From contig NC_054743.1 in assembly GCF_018143015.1 (NCBI RefSeq), forward strand, positions 39,574,922 to 39,638,921: a stretch of 64,000 bases of DNA, in the 5' to 3' direction. This document shows, in pieces, positions 1 to 12,167 of the stretch. The position numbers were made by a program, and so were the translations under genes. Each line of letters starts with the position of its first letter. The first letter of the stretch is position 1. Under the pieces are notes generated by a model. That model was not told where the DNA came from. It did not search any database and saw only the letters and a list, made by a program, of their open reading frames with translations. The DNA is from Lytechinus variegatus. Its lineage: Eukaryota > Echinodermata > Echinoidea > Temnopleuroida > Toxopneustidae.

Positions 1-1840
1 AAAAAATCTCTTCGCCTGCTACAACAAATCAACGGTGGAATCTCTTTCTGAATACCACTCAAAAAACTGATTGAAATGTATAGGCCTACACGAGGAGTAT
101 ATTCACGGACAGTGATAAGGGAGGCAGGCCGGGGGTAACCGCCTGGTAAGGGGGGTGAACAAGAAAGATATGTGAATGAAGACAATCAAATCTACTCGGA
201 GGTCTGGTCGTGCAACTATTTAAACGACTCAAATTATCAACCTGGGGAAAAACAATCACACCTTTACTTAATCTTGCCCCCCAACCCCCCCCCCTGCAAC
301 AAACACACACATATATATGTAGCTCAAAGGGGGGTGAGGGGAATCCCCCATTTAAGGGACCGAGATCAATATCATATTGATGAACGAAGAGGAACTACAT
401 TCACTTACGTTGCAGCATGCCATAATGGATTTGGTAGAGATGTACAAATGGCTTAACATTCATTTTAGCGAACATTTCATTTTTGTTTGTAAAATCTTAC
501 AACAAAAATATCGTGACCGGAGGATATTTAATGCGACTCGGATTCAATACAAAGAAAGCAAAGCACACACACACACACACACAAAAAAAAAAAACACTGC
601 ATGGGTATACCGTCTCTTTTAAGTTCTGTAATGTATATAGTGTATTTGCTTTAACTGATGTATTAAGTACAAAGGCGGTTTGCCGTCTCAATTCCCGTAA
701 TATAAAACCGTTTACATAATGCAGTGTTGTATTTTCTTGTCCTGTTACTTTTAATTGTGTTTGATTAATTTTCGTTTTTATGTACTCATGCTTTTATGGC
801 GAATGAAATAGATAAACTTGAAACTCGATGAAAAAATAAAAATACCTTTGAGTTTATCCCTCGTGAAGAACGGGCGGCACCATGGAGATGAAAGGGACGA
901 ACGCCCCCATGATTTAGTAGAGCATGGGGGAAATGGGAAGAAAAAAAATTGGTCGTGTAACTGTATAGTTTTTATTCAACGACAAATAAATATGAGGTTA
1001 CGACTAAGTTGCCTTGTCTCACCCGCTTCGCGTGCCCCAGTGGTACCCTTTTTAAATGATATAGCCAAGCGAGACCAAATTAAGTCTCTGCGAATGGTGA
1101 CGTAAATAGGGTTTATTTAGTCAGACTAAGCCTCATGAATATGGCTACAGTATATAGCATAATTTTTGACGCATCGTTCAGCTTGACTGGTGTGGTGTGA
1201 TCGGTTAGATGATGCGCTTATGTAAGTTCACATGCAGTCAAGACTATTGACGCAGGTTTGGGTCTCGCCTTAAACAATTTAATGGAATGCTTTAAAGGTA
1301 TTTTTTTATTAAAACTTGAGGCAAGAATATAAGTCCAAGATTTGTACTCTGATTCAAAACTTCCAAAACAGATTTCTGGACTCGCTTGGATACGAGAAAA
1401 AAAAAAGCGCCACCCCTAGTTTGTAGAGGCCCTTGGGTTTGAAGATCGCCAAATTGAGAGCCAAGCAGATGGATGCAGACATGGGAATATGTTAGACATC
1501 ATGGAATAAAAATGTTGAGTTTATAAACTTTATGTTACTATGCCTCCGTGTAGGAAAGAAAAATTTGATACGTAGAATAAAAAAAATATGCACCCCAGAA
1601 ATTTGAAATCTACATACGTGAAGAAAGTTCTTGAACAATCCTTGTCTAAACAGTCAACACTCTGTCCGAACATATAGGCCTTTAATAGCAAGGCTCATTT
1701 GGTCACGAGGATGTCACTGCTCTCCTTTTTTCCCTTTAAGTTTATCGTTACTGGGACTATCTGTGGACATTTAAGAATGGATTGTTATACGCTACGGGTT
1801 CTTGATTAATTCGCAATCTTTTTTTTTTAACTCTCTCTAG
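1..1840. other. gene-free stretch; intron or flank upstream of the sulfotransferase exon
   Basis: No exon is recognised here. There is a short CA run near 565-582 followed by an A run. A long pyrimidine tract at about 1817-1840 leads into the splice acceptor of the next gene, so at least the right part is probably its last intron. Confidence 0.5.
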
Positions 1841-2480
1841 ATATCATACCATCAAGGAAGATCTGGAAAATGCCAACGGTGACTACATTCTACTCAAGGA
1901 GATGGCATCAAATCCAATCGATCCCCAATGCCTTCCCGGAGGATACAAATACACATTCCTCATCCGGGATCCGACTCGGGTTTACACTTCGGCTAGGAAG
2001 ATAGCCGGGTCGAAGTATGCCGAGGTCGGCATGATATCCTCCGAAGCCGACTTCGATTTGATCCGAGATGACCCGATCGATAATCAACCAATGAAATGGT
2101 ACGAAAACCAGCATCGGCTTTGGAAGTACGTAAAAGAGAACATCGATCCGAACCCGATTGTTCTCGATGCATCCGATATCCTAACCCGACCAGGACCGAC
2201 AATCCGGGCATTCTGCACCGCCGTCGGATTCCCCTACTGCGATAAACTTCTTCAGTTAAAACCGACGAGTGAAATCCCAAACAATTTTGTCACAGCGGGT
2301 AAAAACGTCTTCAAGGAGATGTTTATGTATTATGAGAGAGCTTTTACAAGCACGCGTTTCGTGCCAGATGGACTTGGATCTGTACCACGTGATAGGTTGC
2401 CTGATGATGTCATCAAATGTGTTGATCATTCGATGCCATTCTATGAGGAAATGTTTCAGAGCAAACTATGTGTTTTGTAA
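1841..2480 (+). CDS. sulfotransferase-like P-loop protein, 3' terminal exon (partial)
   Basis: This is the final exon of a multi-exon gene. A pyrimidine-rich acceptor ends in AG at 1839-1840. The open frame runs back past the Met at 1902 to codon 1842 and ends with TAA at 2478-2480, giving about 212 residues. The segment FLIRDPTRVYTSARK matches the 3'-phosphate (PAPS) binding motif of sulfotransferase-fold proteins, Arg then Ser about eight residues later. It is followed by a helix-rich C-terminal half with a WKYV segment and VLDASDIL. The N-terminal P-loop that binds the 5'-phosphosulfate side is missing and must lie upstream of the window. Sulfotransferases move sulfate from PAPS to an acceptor. 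The acceptor cannot be told here, and related invertebrate proteins are often poorly characterised. Family confidence is moderate. Confidence 0.7.
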
Positions 2481-2487
2481 ATTTTGT

Positions 2488-2640
2488 TTTGCATCATCGT
2501 CATCATCATCATCATCTTCTCCATAATCATCAATATCCAAGTCGTCGTCGTCATCATCATCATTATCGTCCTCCTTCTCTTCATCACCAGCGTCATGATC
2601 ATCACCATCATGATGATCAGTATCATAACTATGAATAGTC
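2488..2640. repeat. CAT/CGT trinucleotide-rich repeat
   Basis: Imperfect (CAT)n and (CGT)n microsatellite directly after the sulfotransferase stop codon, probably in its 3' untranslated region. Confidence 0.8.
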
Positions 2641-2820
2641 ATTTCACCTGTTGACCAATATGGTAAAATTATTAGATGTAAACCAATCTTTAAAAAGATT
2701 ACAAATGCAGTGAAATCTCTCTTTAATAAGTCCGTATGAAGAAGAACAAGACACGTAGCCTTTACATCATCCCTGATAGGGATAATACATTTTGTTACCT
2801 CGAAGTTTATCTCACCGAAT

Positions 2821-2837
2821 ACTACTACTACTACTTA

Positions 2838-2878
<41 letters not shown>

Positions 2879-2880
2879 AC
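2821..2880. repeat. (ACT)n microsatellite
   Basis: Nearly pure ACT trinucleotide run interrupted by a few substitutions. Confidence 0.85.
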
Positions 2881-2915
2881 TATTATTTTATTTACTCAGG
2901 GTATATAGCCACAGT

Positions 2916-3506
2916 TTCGGGACAAGTCCACCCCAAGAAAAAGTTATTCTGAATATAGAGAAAAAATTCTAACAAGCTTAACACTGGAAATTTGATCAAA
3001 ATCGGATGTAGAATAAGAAAGTTATGACATTTTAAAGTTTCGCTTAATTTCACAAAACAGTTATATGCACATCCTGGTCGATATGCGAAATGAGGGAACT
3101 GATTGTCATCCACTCACTATTTCTTTTGTATTTTATTCCATGAAATATGAAACATTCTACCCCCGTTGTCCTGTGAAACAAAGTTTTATTCCTCTCTAAA
3201 CATGTTGAATTACCATTGTTTTAACATTATGGTTCGTTCAAGTTGGTCCTTATTGTCAAATCTCAAAAAAAATGAAATACTGTGTAATTCAAACAAAATA
3301 CGAAAGGAATAGTGAGGGATTGACACAATCGCGACTCTCTCAATTGCATGTAAGTGAGTTGTGCATATAACTATTTTGTGAAAAAAGCGAAACTTTTAAA
3401 TGTCGTAACTTTTTTATTTTACATTCGATTTTGATAAAAAAATCAGTATTATTCTTGTTTTGTTTTTCTCTATCGAATTAATATGCTTCTGGGGTGGACT
3501 TTAACT
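2916..3506. mobile_element. MITE, AAGTCCACCC family, copy 1
   Basis: The left end reads GACAAGTCCACCCCAAG and the right end GGGGTGGACTTTAAC, an inverted pair. Inside are mirrored segments, for example GTTATGACATTTTAAAG and its inverted form near 3395-3412. Related copies are at 7087-7706 and, diverged, at 19058-19600. No protein is encoded; the family name is unknown to me. Confidence 0.65.
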
Positions 3507-3548
3507 TCATCATGCTCTTCATAAACTAGCGTCCCTGCATAACATAAT

Positions 3549-3870
3549 AGGGCGTTTTCGCACCCTGGCGCAGGACGCTTTCAAGAACATAGAAAATGTA
3601 TTGTCAATTACCCTTCATGACAATGAGCAACCAAGAAGTCTTTGTCGAAAATTGGTGATTCAAACAGCAGTTTCACCCTGGATTCTGCATGGACAGACGA
3701 CATGTTTGCAGTTTTCATCAGATCCGAAACGTAGGACTAAACTGCTGTTTCGGTTCACAATTCACGACATAGACAACTTGGATGTTCATTGTCATTTGAC
3801 GGGCATTCTAATAATTTGCCTTGTTCTTGAATTCGTCCTGCGTCGCAGTGCGAACACTCGCTATTATGTT
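3549..3870. repeat. interspersed repeat, copy 1 (GCGTTTTCGCACC family)
   Basis: Clearly homologous to 14803-15240: shared words include ACGCTTTCAAGAA, GAGCAACCA, AATTGGTGATTCAAA/ACATTGGTGAATCAAA and TTTCACCCTGGA. The copy at 14803 carries a MITE insertion that this copy lacks. A third fragment (TCATTTGACGGGCATT) lies near 18945-19010. Origin unknown. Confidence 0.6.
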
Positions 3871-3899
3871 ATTATAACCTTTCTCCAATATAAATGATG

Positions 3900-4020
3900 A
3901 ACGCCTAGCAAGACTTTATGCAGAAGGTTCCAATTTTAAAAGTATTTGGTATGACTCGACCAGGGAACGAAACCGTTCATGAGGCGGCGCGCTCTACCAC
4001 TGAGCCACCATGCCCGGTGG
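3900..4020 (-). repeat. tRNA-derived SINE fragment
   Basis: Read on the minus strand, a tRNA-like head with an A-box-like TGGCTCAGTGGTAGAGCG is followed by a decayed B box and the body word ATACTTTTAAAATTGGAAC. It is homologous to 15868-15998. Confidence 0.55.
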
Positions 4021-4038
4021 CGTATAGTGTAATTTGTA

Positions 4039-4793
4039 TACTGTAAACGCTGTTATTTTCGCGGGATTAATTTTTCGCGCTTGGCGGCTTCACAACATAT
4101 TCGCGGGTTTTTAAATTCGCGCTGCACACTCCATAGTCACAAAGTAACTTCCTTCTTGCCATCTTTGAATGGTTTTAATTAAAATATCAGCAACGAAATT
4201 GTATTTTCTGATCATAATTTTAGCTCTAGGGCGGCATAATTCAGCATTGTTTTGATCTAATTATGAGCTTTTGTGACATTTAGCGCAACTTTTCTTCGAG
4301 GGGCGGACATTGGGAAAGGCAAAAGGAGGCGATGCTAGCTGCTGGCCTTGTACGGACGGCCGAGCACCGGGTAAGGATCGGGGGATTACGGCTATTCAAA
4401 GTGCATGGGATCAATCAACAAACACAGGCGATCGACCCAACGTCTTCTTAAAAACTAAACAGATCTAAACACTCACCAATCAAACAGCAAAAGCAATTTA
4501 TATTGCAACCAAAATCATAATTAAATACCGATCTGCGACTGTTAAAAAAATGATCGCATTGCTTTTTAGAAATTCTCGCGATGCACACGATATTGGAGCT
4601 CAAGCTTGCTTGCGTAAATGCCGCCCTCTTTAGACCAGATTATGCAATCTCTTTGCCATAACGATACACGCAATTGAACCGCGTTTCGAAACTTGACGCT
4701 CATAAATTCGCGTGTTTTTAAATTCGCGCTCGCCGATCTTGCCGCGAAATGCGCGAAAATTTCCACACCGCGAATATTTCCACTTTTACAGTA
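4039..4793. mobile_element. non-autonomous TIR element with CGCGAA-rich ends
   Basis: The ends are inverted: TACTGTAAACGCTGTTATTT and AATATTTCCACTTTTACAGTA. Just inside them both sides repeat TTCGCGNGTTTTTAAATTCGCG. The flanking TA could be the target duplication. There is no transposase frame. The middle (about 4310-4560) shows no match to other parts of the window. Confidence 0.7.
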
Positions 4794-4935
4794 CTACTTT
4801 TTAATTTTCAGAGATTACAATTATGCAGCGTAATGACTGTTCAAAGCGTATTTTATGTTCTGAACAGATGGAAACTAATGAACAATGTGGCGCAACGACA
4901 TCTCAAACTTAGGATCGATCAAGGGCAGCGGAACG

Positions 4936-5178
4936 TACACAGCAAAAACTGTGGTGTTAACCGGTGTACATAAAGGACCACACCAGTTATTTTACACCGG
5001 TGTTAAATTGGTGGTGTTAGTTTTACACCCATAGGTGTTATTACAACACCTTTGGTTGTTACATTTACACTCTTTGGTGTTATGTTCAATCTCTAGGGTG
5101 TAATTTTAACACCTCAGGGTGTGGTCCTCTATTAACACCAATTGGTGTCAGTTTAAACACTACAGTTTTTACAGTGTA
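4936..5178. mobile_element. MITE, ACTGTGGTGTTAA family, copy 1
   Basis: About 243 bp with ends TACACAGCAAAAACTGTGG and CAGTTTTTACAGTGTA. The interior is made of repeated short GGTGTTA/TAACACC words, so the element is self-complementary throughout. Copies in the other orientation lie at 8466-8714 and 14835-15069. Confidence 0.8.
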
Positions 5179-6700
5179 GGCCTATTTTCGGTTAGGGGGG
5201 CAAAAAAAGCGGCACTTATATGTCAAAATGGAATCTTGGTGCAAACGCATTTTTTCACCATGAGATAATCATCTGCGTGAAGTAGTTGTGTGTTTTGTAT
5301 TAATCAAGTTGAGTAAAGCCTAAGCGATTTCTGATTGATATGATAGGCCTATACATTTAGGGTTTTTTCCGAGAGCGAGCGGTTTGGGGAAAAAATCAAA
5401 GCTTAATAGGTCAATTATGGCGCTAATTACTGTTTAAAGGGCACCCTAGCGAGTTGTTGCGAGAGCTGATCGCTAGCTCAAACTTTTGGACATTTCATGT
5501 AATTAGACATGACAATTTAACATTCGGAGCATTTTTTATCATGAAAAAGACGTGAATATAACTCAAGAAATGACGCGAGCTGAATTTTTTTATGTACTGA
5601 CCAGGAAAGGAACATGATAAGGACTGTATTTAGTGATTGATGAATAGGATACTTATCTTACCGATCAAATAATGCGAGCGCGAAGCGCGAGCTGAAAATT
5701 TGTGATATTCCAACCTGAAAAATGGACATTCTAAGCATTTTTGTAACCTAGAACAGAATGAGTACCTTACTTAACAATAATTGATGTGAGCCAAATATTT
5801 TATGATCTTCTAGCCTAAATGTATTGTTCTACTACAAAAAAGTATTTGATTTTAAAAAAGGTCATTTTTTCCTACTGGGATTTTAATCTATTTTATTACT
5901 ATTATTATCATTAATTTATTATTTTCATTTTATTTTTTTTTTTGGGGGGGGGGGGGGGGGAGTGACCCCCTGCCCCCCCCCTGTTTGGCCGCCCCTTGGA
6001 TACAGTCATCTACGAACTTAAATCCCTGGGTATGAAACACTGCCTGTGATTTTTTTTACTACGAACTTAAATCCCCCAGGTATAAAACACTGCCTGTGAT
6101 TTTTTTTTATTACGAGCTTAAATCCCCAGGTAAAGTACTGCCAGTAAACTTTTGATTAAGCTACAAATTAGCTTAAACTGAATTAAGTCACCATCAAGTC
6201 TTTTTAAAACGATCCCCTGATCTCAAAAAGGTTACCTCTATGTTGGGAGCATGGTTAGAGCATGGACCCCAGGCTGGTTAGAGTTACTCCAATCACAGCA
6301 ATCTGCGACTCTAGAATTGCGCCATCTGTCAATGATAACCAGCATACTCCACAATGGTACGCTGTACTTTTTTTCATTATCGACAGTGGTGAACGAAATA
6401 ATCACCCCTGTTTAACAGAATTGTCCGGTGCCCCTAATTTGACATGGTGTATATTTTTTCACAACTCTTTTTTTCTAGACTTTTAGCTCTTTACCCCGTT
6501 TTACAAACTATAGTTCCCTGGGCTTACTAACGGTGGATTAAAAACGAATGGAGCGTATTAGTAGCAAATCGAGGAAATTTGTTGGTAAATCAAGGAAACG
6601 AGGTAGGAAAAAATCAGATGTCGAGTTACAATTCTCACGTCTCTGGTTTTGCATGTTTTACTTCCTCTAATAACTTTTGTGCGCAGACTACGCGAATAGT
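5179..6700. other. gene-free, AT-rich, with homopolymer runs and a threefold tandem repeat
   Basis: No gene is seen. A T run followed by an uninterrupted G run lies at 5931-5960. At about 6010-6145 a unit of roughly 50 bp (TACGAACTTAAATCCC followed by ACACTGCCTGTGATTTTT) is repeated three times with decay. Confidence 0.6.
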
Positions 6701-7080
6701 TAAAGGGGGAAATTCACCCTGACAAAACGTTTATTGTAAAAGTAGCAAAGAAAATAAAAAAAAACAATATTGCCGAAGGTTTGAGAAAATTCCATCAAAG
6801 AATAAAAATGTTATTAGAATCTTAATTATTTGAATTGTGACGTCATAATGCGAGCAGCATTAGTGATTGCAATATTCAAATGCTTATAATTTTTTCCGAT
6901 TTTTCTCAAACATTCTTGTTCTTACTCTTTGAATTTTCTGTTTCGACACAAGCCTACTTATGTCAAAGGTTTAATTCCCCTTCAATGGATTTTCCTCAAA
7001 CCTTCACCAACATTTTTCATCTTTTTTCGTCAGCTATTTTTACAACAAACTTTTCTTTTTGGTGAACTTCCTCTTTAAAC
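6700..7080. mobile_element. MITE, GTTCACCCTGA family, copy 1
   Basis: The ends TTAAAGGGGGAAATTCACC and GGTGAACTTCCTCTTTAAA are inverted. Inside lie AATATTGCCGAAGGTTTGAG and TGTGACGTCATAA. A second copy at 36493-36996 shares these words. It lies right beside another MITE at 7087. Confidence 0.75.
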
Positions 7081-7086
7081 CGAGCT

Positions 7087-7706
7087 TTAAAGGTCAAGTC
7101 CACCTCAGAAAAATGTTGATTTGAATCAATAGAGAAAAATCAGACAAGCACAATGCTGAAAATTTCATCAAGATCGAATGCGAAATATTAAAGTTATGCA
7201 TGCATGACCTTTCAAAGTTTCGCTTATTTTTAACAAAATAGTTATATGAACGAGCCAGTTACATCCAAATGAGAGAGTTGATGATGTCACTCACTCACTA
7301 TTTCTTTTGTTTTTTATTGTTCGAATTATACAATATTTCAATTTTTACGAATTTGATGATTAGGACCTATTTGCCTGAAGCACAAAATGTTAAAATGATG
7401 GAATTCCACATGTTCAGGGAGGAATGAAACTTCATTTCACATGACAATGACGAGAAAATCAAAATATTTCATATTTCATATAATAAAATACAAAAGAAAT
7501 AGTGAGTGAGTGATGTCATCAGTTCCCTCATTTGTATACCGACCGAGATGTGCATATAACTATTTTGTGAAATGAAGTGAAACTTTAAAATGTCATAACT
7601 TTCTTATTTTACATCCGATTTTGATTAATTTTTCAGTGTTATGCTCGTTGAATTTTTCTCTTTTTATTAAAATCAAGTTTTTGTTGGGGTGAACTTGTCC
7701 TTTAAA
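7087..7706. mobile_element. MITE, AAGTCCACCC family, copy 2
   Basis: The ends TTTAAAGGTCAAGTCCACC and GGTGAACTTGTCCTTTAAA are inverted. The two arms are long and mirrored (AGTTATGCATGCATGACC against TGTCATAACTTTCTTATTT; TGAGTGATGTCATC on both sides). About 620 bp, non-coding. Confidence 0.75.
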
Positions 7707-8465
7707 AGGTATCACACCCGGCTCTTGACTCATTTACTGACATATTGCCATTGAATGAAAAAAAGAAGAAGAAAATCTGGGTGTTTACAACAGGCATGAG
7801 GAGAAAATGTTGACGAGGTATGATATGTCAGATCCTGTTTATATTACTTCAAAATGTCATATACTTTAATCCCAATTTTAATATAATTCTCATATACTAA
7901 AATATAAATAACAAATACCTTATGAAGCATTTGCTGCACAAAAATCACAAAGTTTGGGGGGGGGGGCGTAGAGTGATACTCAGGCACGTAATTTCAGTCA
8001 TCACTGGATTATCTGTGCATATTTTTTTTTCAAAATTGTATTGTTTTTATATTCGGTATATTTAAACTAGTAATGAAAATTATTGGGATTTTTTTGTTTT
8101 AAATTTGTGTATACCTTTTTTGTGTATATAATATAAATATATTTGAATTTCATATAGGGGATTAGCCCTGATACATAGGCCTTTTCTGGTAACTGCATTC
8201 AATAGTTGCTTTTATTTATTGTGCTATTACTTGTCTTTAATTGCTATCTTTTTTATTGTATTGTCTTTTGCCCTTTATAATGCTATTTTTAGATATTGCT
8301 TTACCATGTCCATGTATGTTTTTATTCTGGGTGTAAATGAAATATCACAATGGGGTTATGAATATACGCAAATTCCTTGGATTATGTTGGGGATAATCAT
8401 GTATATCAGGTGTATAATGTATACTATACAGAACGATAAAAGCACAAGAGACAACATTGCATACA
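7707..8465. other. gene-free AT-rich stretch
   Basis: No exon seen. A G run lies at 7957-7967. A reading frame at 8219-8512 runs into a MITE and looks like chance. Confidence 0.5.
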
Positions 8466-8714
8466 TACACTGTAAAAACTGTGGTGTTAAAATTGACACC
8501 AATTGGTGTTAATAGAGGACCACATCCTGAGGTGTTAAAATCAAACCATAGAGATTGAACATAACACCAAAGAGTGTAAATGTAACAACCATATGTGTTG
8601 TAATAACACCTATAGGTGTAAAACTAACACCACCAATTTAACACCGGTGTAAAATAACTGTGTCTGGTGTGGTCCTCTATGTACACCGGTTAACACCACA
8701 GTTTTTGCTGTGTA
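8466..8714. mobile_element. MITE, ACTGTGGTGTTAA family, copy 2
   Basis: The ends TACACTGTAAAAACTGTGG and CACAGTTTTTGCTGTGTA are inverted. It is nearly the reverse complement of the copy at 4936-5178. Confidence 0.8.
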
Positions 8715-11700
8715 CAACTGGAACAATATCTTGAGTTCTACAATGCACCATGATCTATCGAAAGAATGTGATACTCCAAATAAAAAAAAATGAATTTCAG
8801 TTTTTTTTTCGCTTCCTTTATTTTTGTTCTATTATTCAAAGACATATAATTACCATGGGCGGATCACAAAATAGCCGAATTAAAATAAATCGAAAATAAA
8901 TTGAAAACAAAACAGAAAGAATCACAGTGTAGCTTTGAAAAGAAAAATGTTAGTCCTTAATTGTTGACATTGCCATTATAATGCCGATAATATACATCAT
9001 AATTAAACACACTTCATAATTAAATACCACGAAATTAAATTATAAATTTATGTACTTCATAATTAAACACCACGAAATTGAATAATGTAGAACAGCCCCC
9101 AACAAAGCGTAAATCTCAACATAACAGTGTGTAGACGGATAGGGGTGCGGAATTGGTATGAAAGTGTGTTTGTGGGGGGGGGTAAAAAAAATCATAATTG
9201 CTAATTTTAAAGAATGATTCTGATTGGTTCCCAGTCAGTCTACCGAGCAAAATTCACATGCAACGATGAACTTGATAGGCCATTTCATGTAGCGATCTTA
9301 CCTTTGTGCTATATGGGCCCCTGATGGTAGTTTTAAAGTGATTGGTCAACATTGGTTTGACTTTTAAAAAATCTGAGCTAGAAGGTCACACTTGTCACTT
9401 GTGTCTGTGATATGTTACAAAAATGAAGCCCAGAAAAAATTGCGTTCAAAAATAATTATTCAGTGCTTCAAAAATTGAAATATAAAGTGACCGGAAACAC
9501 CATCTTAATTTCATCCCATACACTTATGTGTACTATTTAGGCGTCTATAAGACGCCTATTTACAAAATCGGGGTTTGCCTTGTAGTTTTAGCTTTTCATT
9601 CTCAATAATGGTTGTTTTCAGGGTTTATTAGTTCTAATACATGCACTTGTACACATGTTTCATCTTCGTTTGAGAATTTTTTAAATCGGCTGCTCACAAA
9701 GTTAAACAATACCTTTAAAACGTGGACTTTGGACATGAGAGTTGCGGGAAGGGGGGGGGGGGTGTCAGCAAAATCACAAAGGAATTATTCTTATCTATTA
9801 ATAATTGTTGCAAAGTGTCCACAACTAAGTTTTATATATCTTAAAAAATTTCCTTCCTTCTCTTGAATTTACGATCATTAATTTAAACACCATATGGAGT
9901 CGTCGTCGTAATCATGTCCCTTGGAATAGAATATAAAAACTGTATTTCCTTCTGATTTTATTGAGGCCCATCTGAACATAATCAAATCATGGCCCTGTAT
10001 AAAAAATGAAATATACAATCAATTATGCAACCAAGTGTTACAATGTGGTAAACTATATGAAGGCTACAATTAGTTGTAAATGAATCATTGGATTCATTGG
10101 GACGTCAAAGCCTTTATACTTTAGGTTCCTGTTTTCTATTTCAACTTGAACATAATGAAATCAGTGCATTGTGATAGCCTCATATCAATATTATATTGTA
10201 ACAGATTAACTGACAACTAATAAGCATACCTGCAAGTCTACGGCTGCACACAAGCCGAAATCATTAATTTTGTAGCCAGTAGTACTATCTTTTATGTTAC
10301 CGGACCCAAATTGAAACCAAATTTGATTACATCGAGTCTCTATAATCATGGACCTACCACTCATGCTATAATCAATAATTAACACACGTCGGTTATATAT
10401 ATATGATGAGATCCAAACAAGTACTTAAGAGGGTGGTTCCTCTTTATGTTTAAATTGCGGTAAAATGAGCTCATACAGTGTTAGTATATAATTAACTCAA
10501 CAAATCCTCCATGAAATAAAAGCGGTTTTTATTATCTCGATGTTAACTTATCTTCCTACTCGAGAATATAATATTGACTTTCTGCATATTGTTCAGAAAT
10601 GTAAACTGATGTAGGCATTCCTATAAAATTCAGAAATTTATATATTCAATAAATATATATATAAAAATATACACGATTATTGTCATGAGGGTAATTAAAT
10701 ACACGATGCATGAGGATAATTAAATTATTGAAAATCTGGTAGGCATACACTGTAAATTCCAATAATGCCAACAATTAATAACAATAAAAATCTTAAAAGA
10801 TTTAATTGACAGTCTTCATAGGCAACTAAACATCTATCCTTTTCCTTAGCATATACTTTAAAGTAACAGCACTACGATTTATGAACTTCTGAATCTGTTT
10901 AAGATTCGTTAGTTAGAATGCAACACTGAAAGGTCGGGGTGGGGTTCTTTTTTTTATTTGGCAACCAGTCAATTTGACTATTTTCGCTATCATAAATATT
11001 GTATTATTCACGTTGTTTTCTTTGAAAAAAATCTATAAAGTAAAATTCAAATATTTCTTTCTCATTCTTTTTCTCTTCTTTTTTTTCTATTTATTTTTAT
11101 TATTATGTTTTATTCTTAAGGTATGATATTTAAAGTCGAGTAGGTGTGTCTCAAAGATTAAAACCAGGGCTTTTGCTCAAAATATGTTAGACATATAGGC
11201 CTACTAGTATGCAAGTGAACCTAGGATGGAGATTACAGAGAAAAGAAATGAGGAAAATCACAGCTACAATCCTACACCCGTACCGGAGTATGGGGATACG
11301 TCTGTCTAATGAGATATATCTCCTTGGTCTGTTCCGTTGATGTGAACATCAACGCCAGTGAAGTCTCGATCTTTCCCGGAGACAAGACGCCTTTAAATCC
11401 TACCTACTTTGGGAGACAAGCCCTTGTAGGATGTAAAGTGATTTTTGGTGAGTTTTGGGGAAAAAATTAATACACGGTCGCGTCTTTTATAGACGACCTT
11501 CCGCAAAACTTTATGATAAATAATTAGATGACCAATGTAGTTATGTCGAAATATTGCAATATATTTGTCAGCTGCTTTATCATTATTAATATAGTAGATA
11601 TAACTATAATATATTCCTAAGACGCTCAAAGGTACACGTAGTCGTATATTGAAACACTTTCTTGTAGTACTGCACTTGAACGCCTCAAATAGGCTATAGA

Positions 11701-12110
11701 CGTGCAGGCCATTCATGCAATCGCTGCCGCTATATACTTCTTTAATTACTGTAGTAGGTTTTTGCTCAGCTGTTTCTGGAATGCAGCTAGGTCGGGTGCA
11801 TTTTTAGTAATGGCAGTTTCAATGTGTGACTGATAAGTGACTACGACAGGTCATCCTAGATTATGTTCTTTGGTGAGATGCTACCCGCTACTCATAAAAG
11901 AACAGCTACCTTTGGTAAAATGCTTATTATGAATGGCAGGGAAATGCCCGTCGCTTCTATTGGGCTTCAAAAATTTATCGGTTAGAATGAAGAGATAATA
12001 GCTTATATTAAAATGAAAATCATCATGGCTTTCGTTAATATAAACTTAGATTTTGTTTGGTTGATGCATGTCAAAGCGGTAGAAAACAATATATTTCAAA
12101 TGATTTCAGT
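8715..12110. other. gene-free stretch
   Basis: AT-rich sequence without a recognised exon. Minor items: a TAATTAAA/CCACGAAATT motif repeated two or three times at 8995-9085, G runs near 9174 and 9751, and short AT palindromes near 10640-10670. The minus-strand frame at 11393-11716 has no family I recognise and is likely chance. Regulatory DNA for the elongase copies may lie at its right end but cannot be shown. Confidence 0.45.
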
Positions 12111-12167
12111 GCTTATTTACATCACAAAGAAAGCACTTTACTGATACAATAGTGGCATATATTTTCG

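Noticed and set aside
818-1105. 95-codon plus frame near the left edge
   Set aside because: No similarity to the missing sulfotransferase exons and no P-loop; probably chance.
11393-11716. 107-codon minus-strand frame
   Set aside because: No recognisable family, AT-rich codon use, no splice or regulatory context; could be real only with transcript support.
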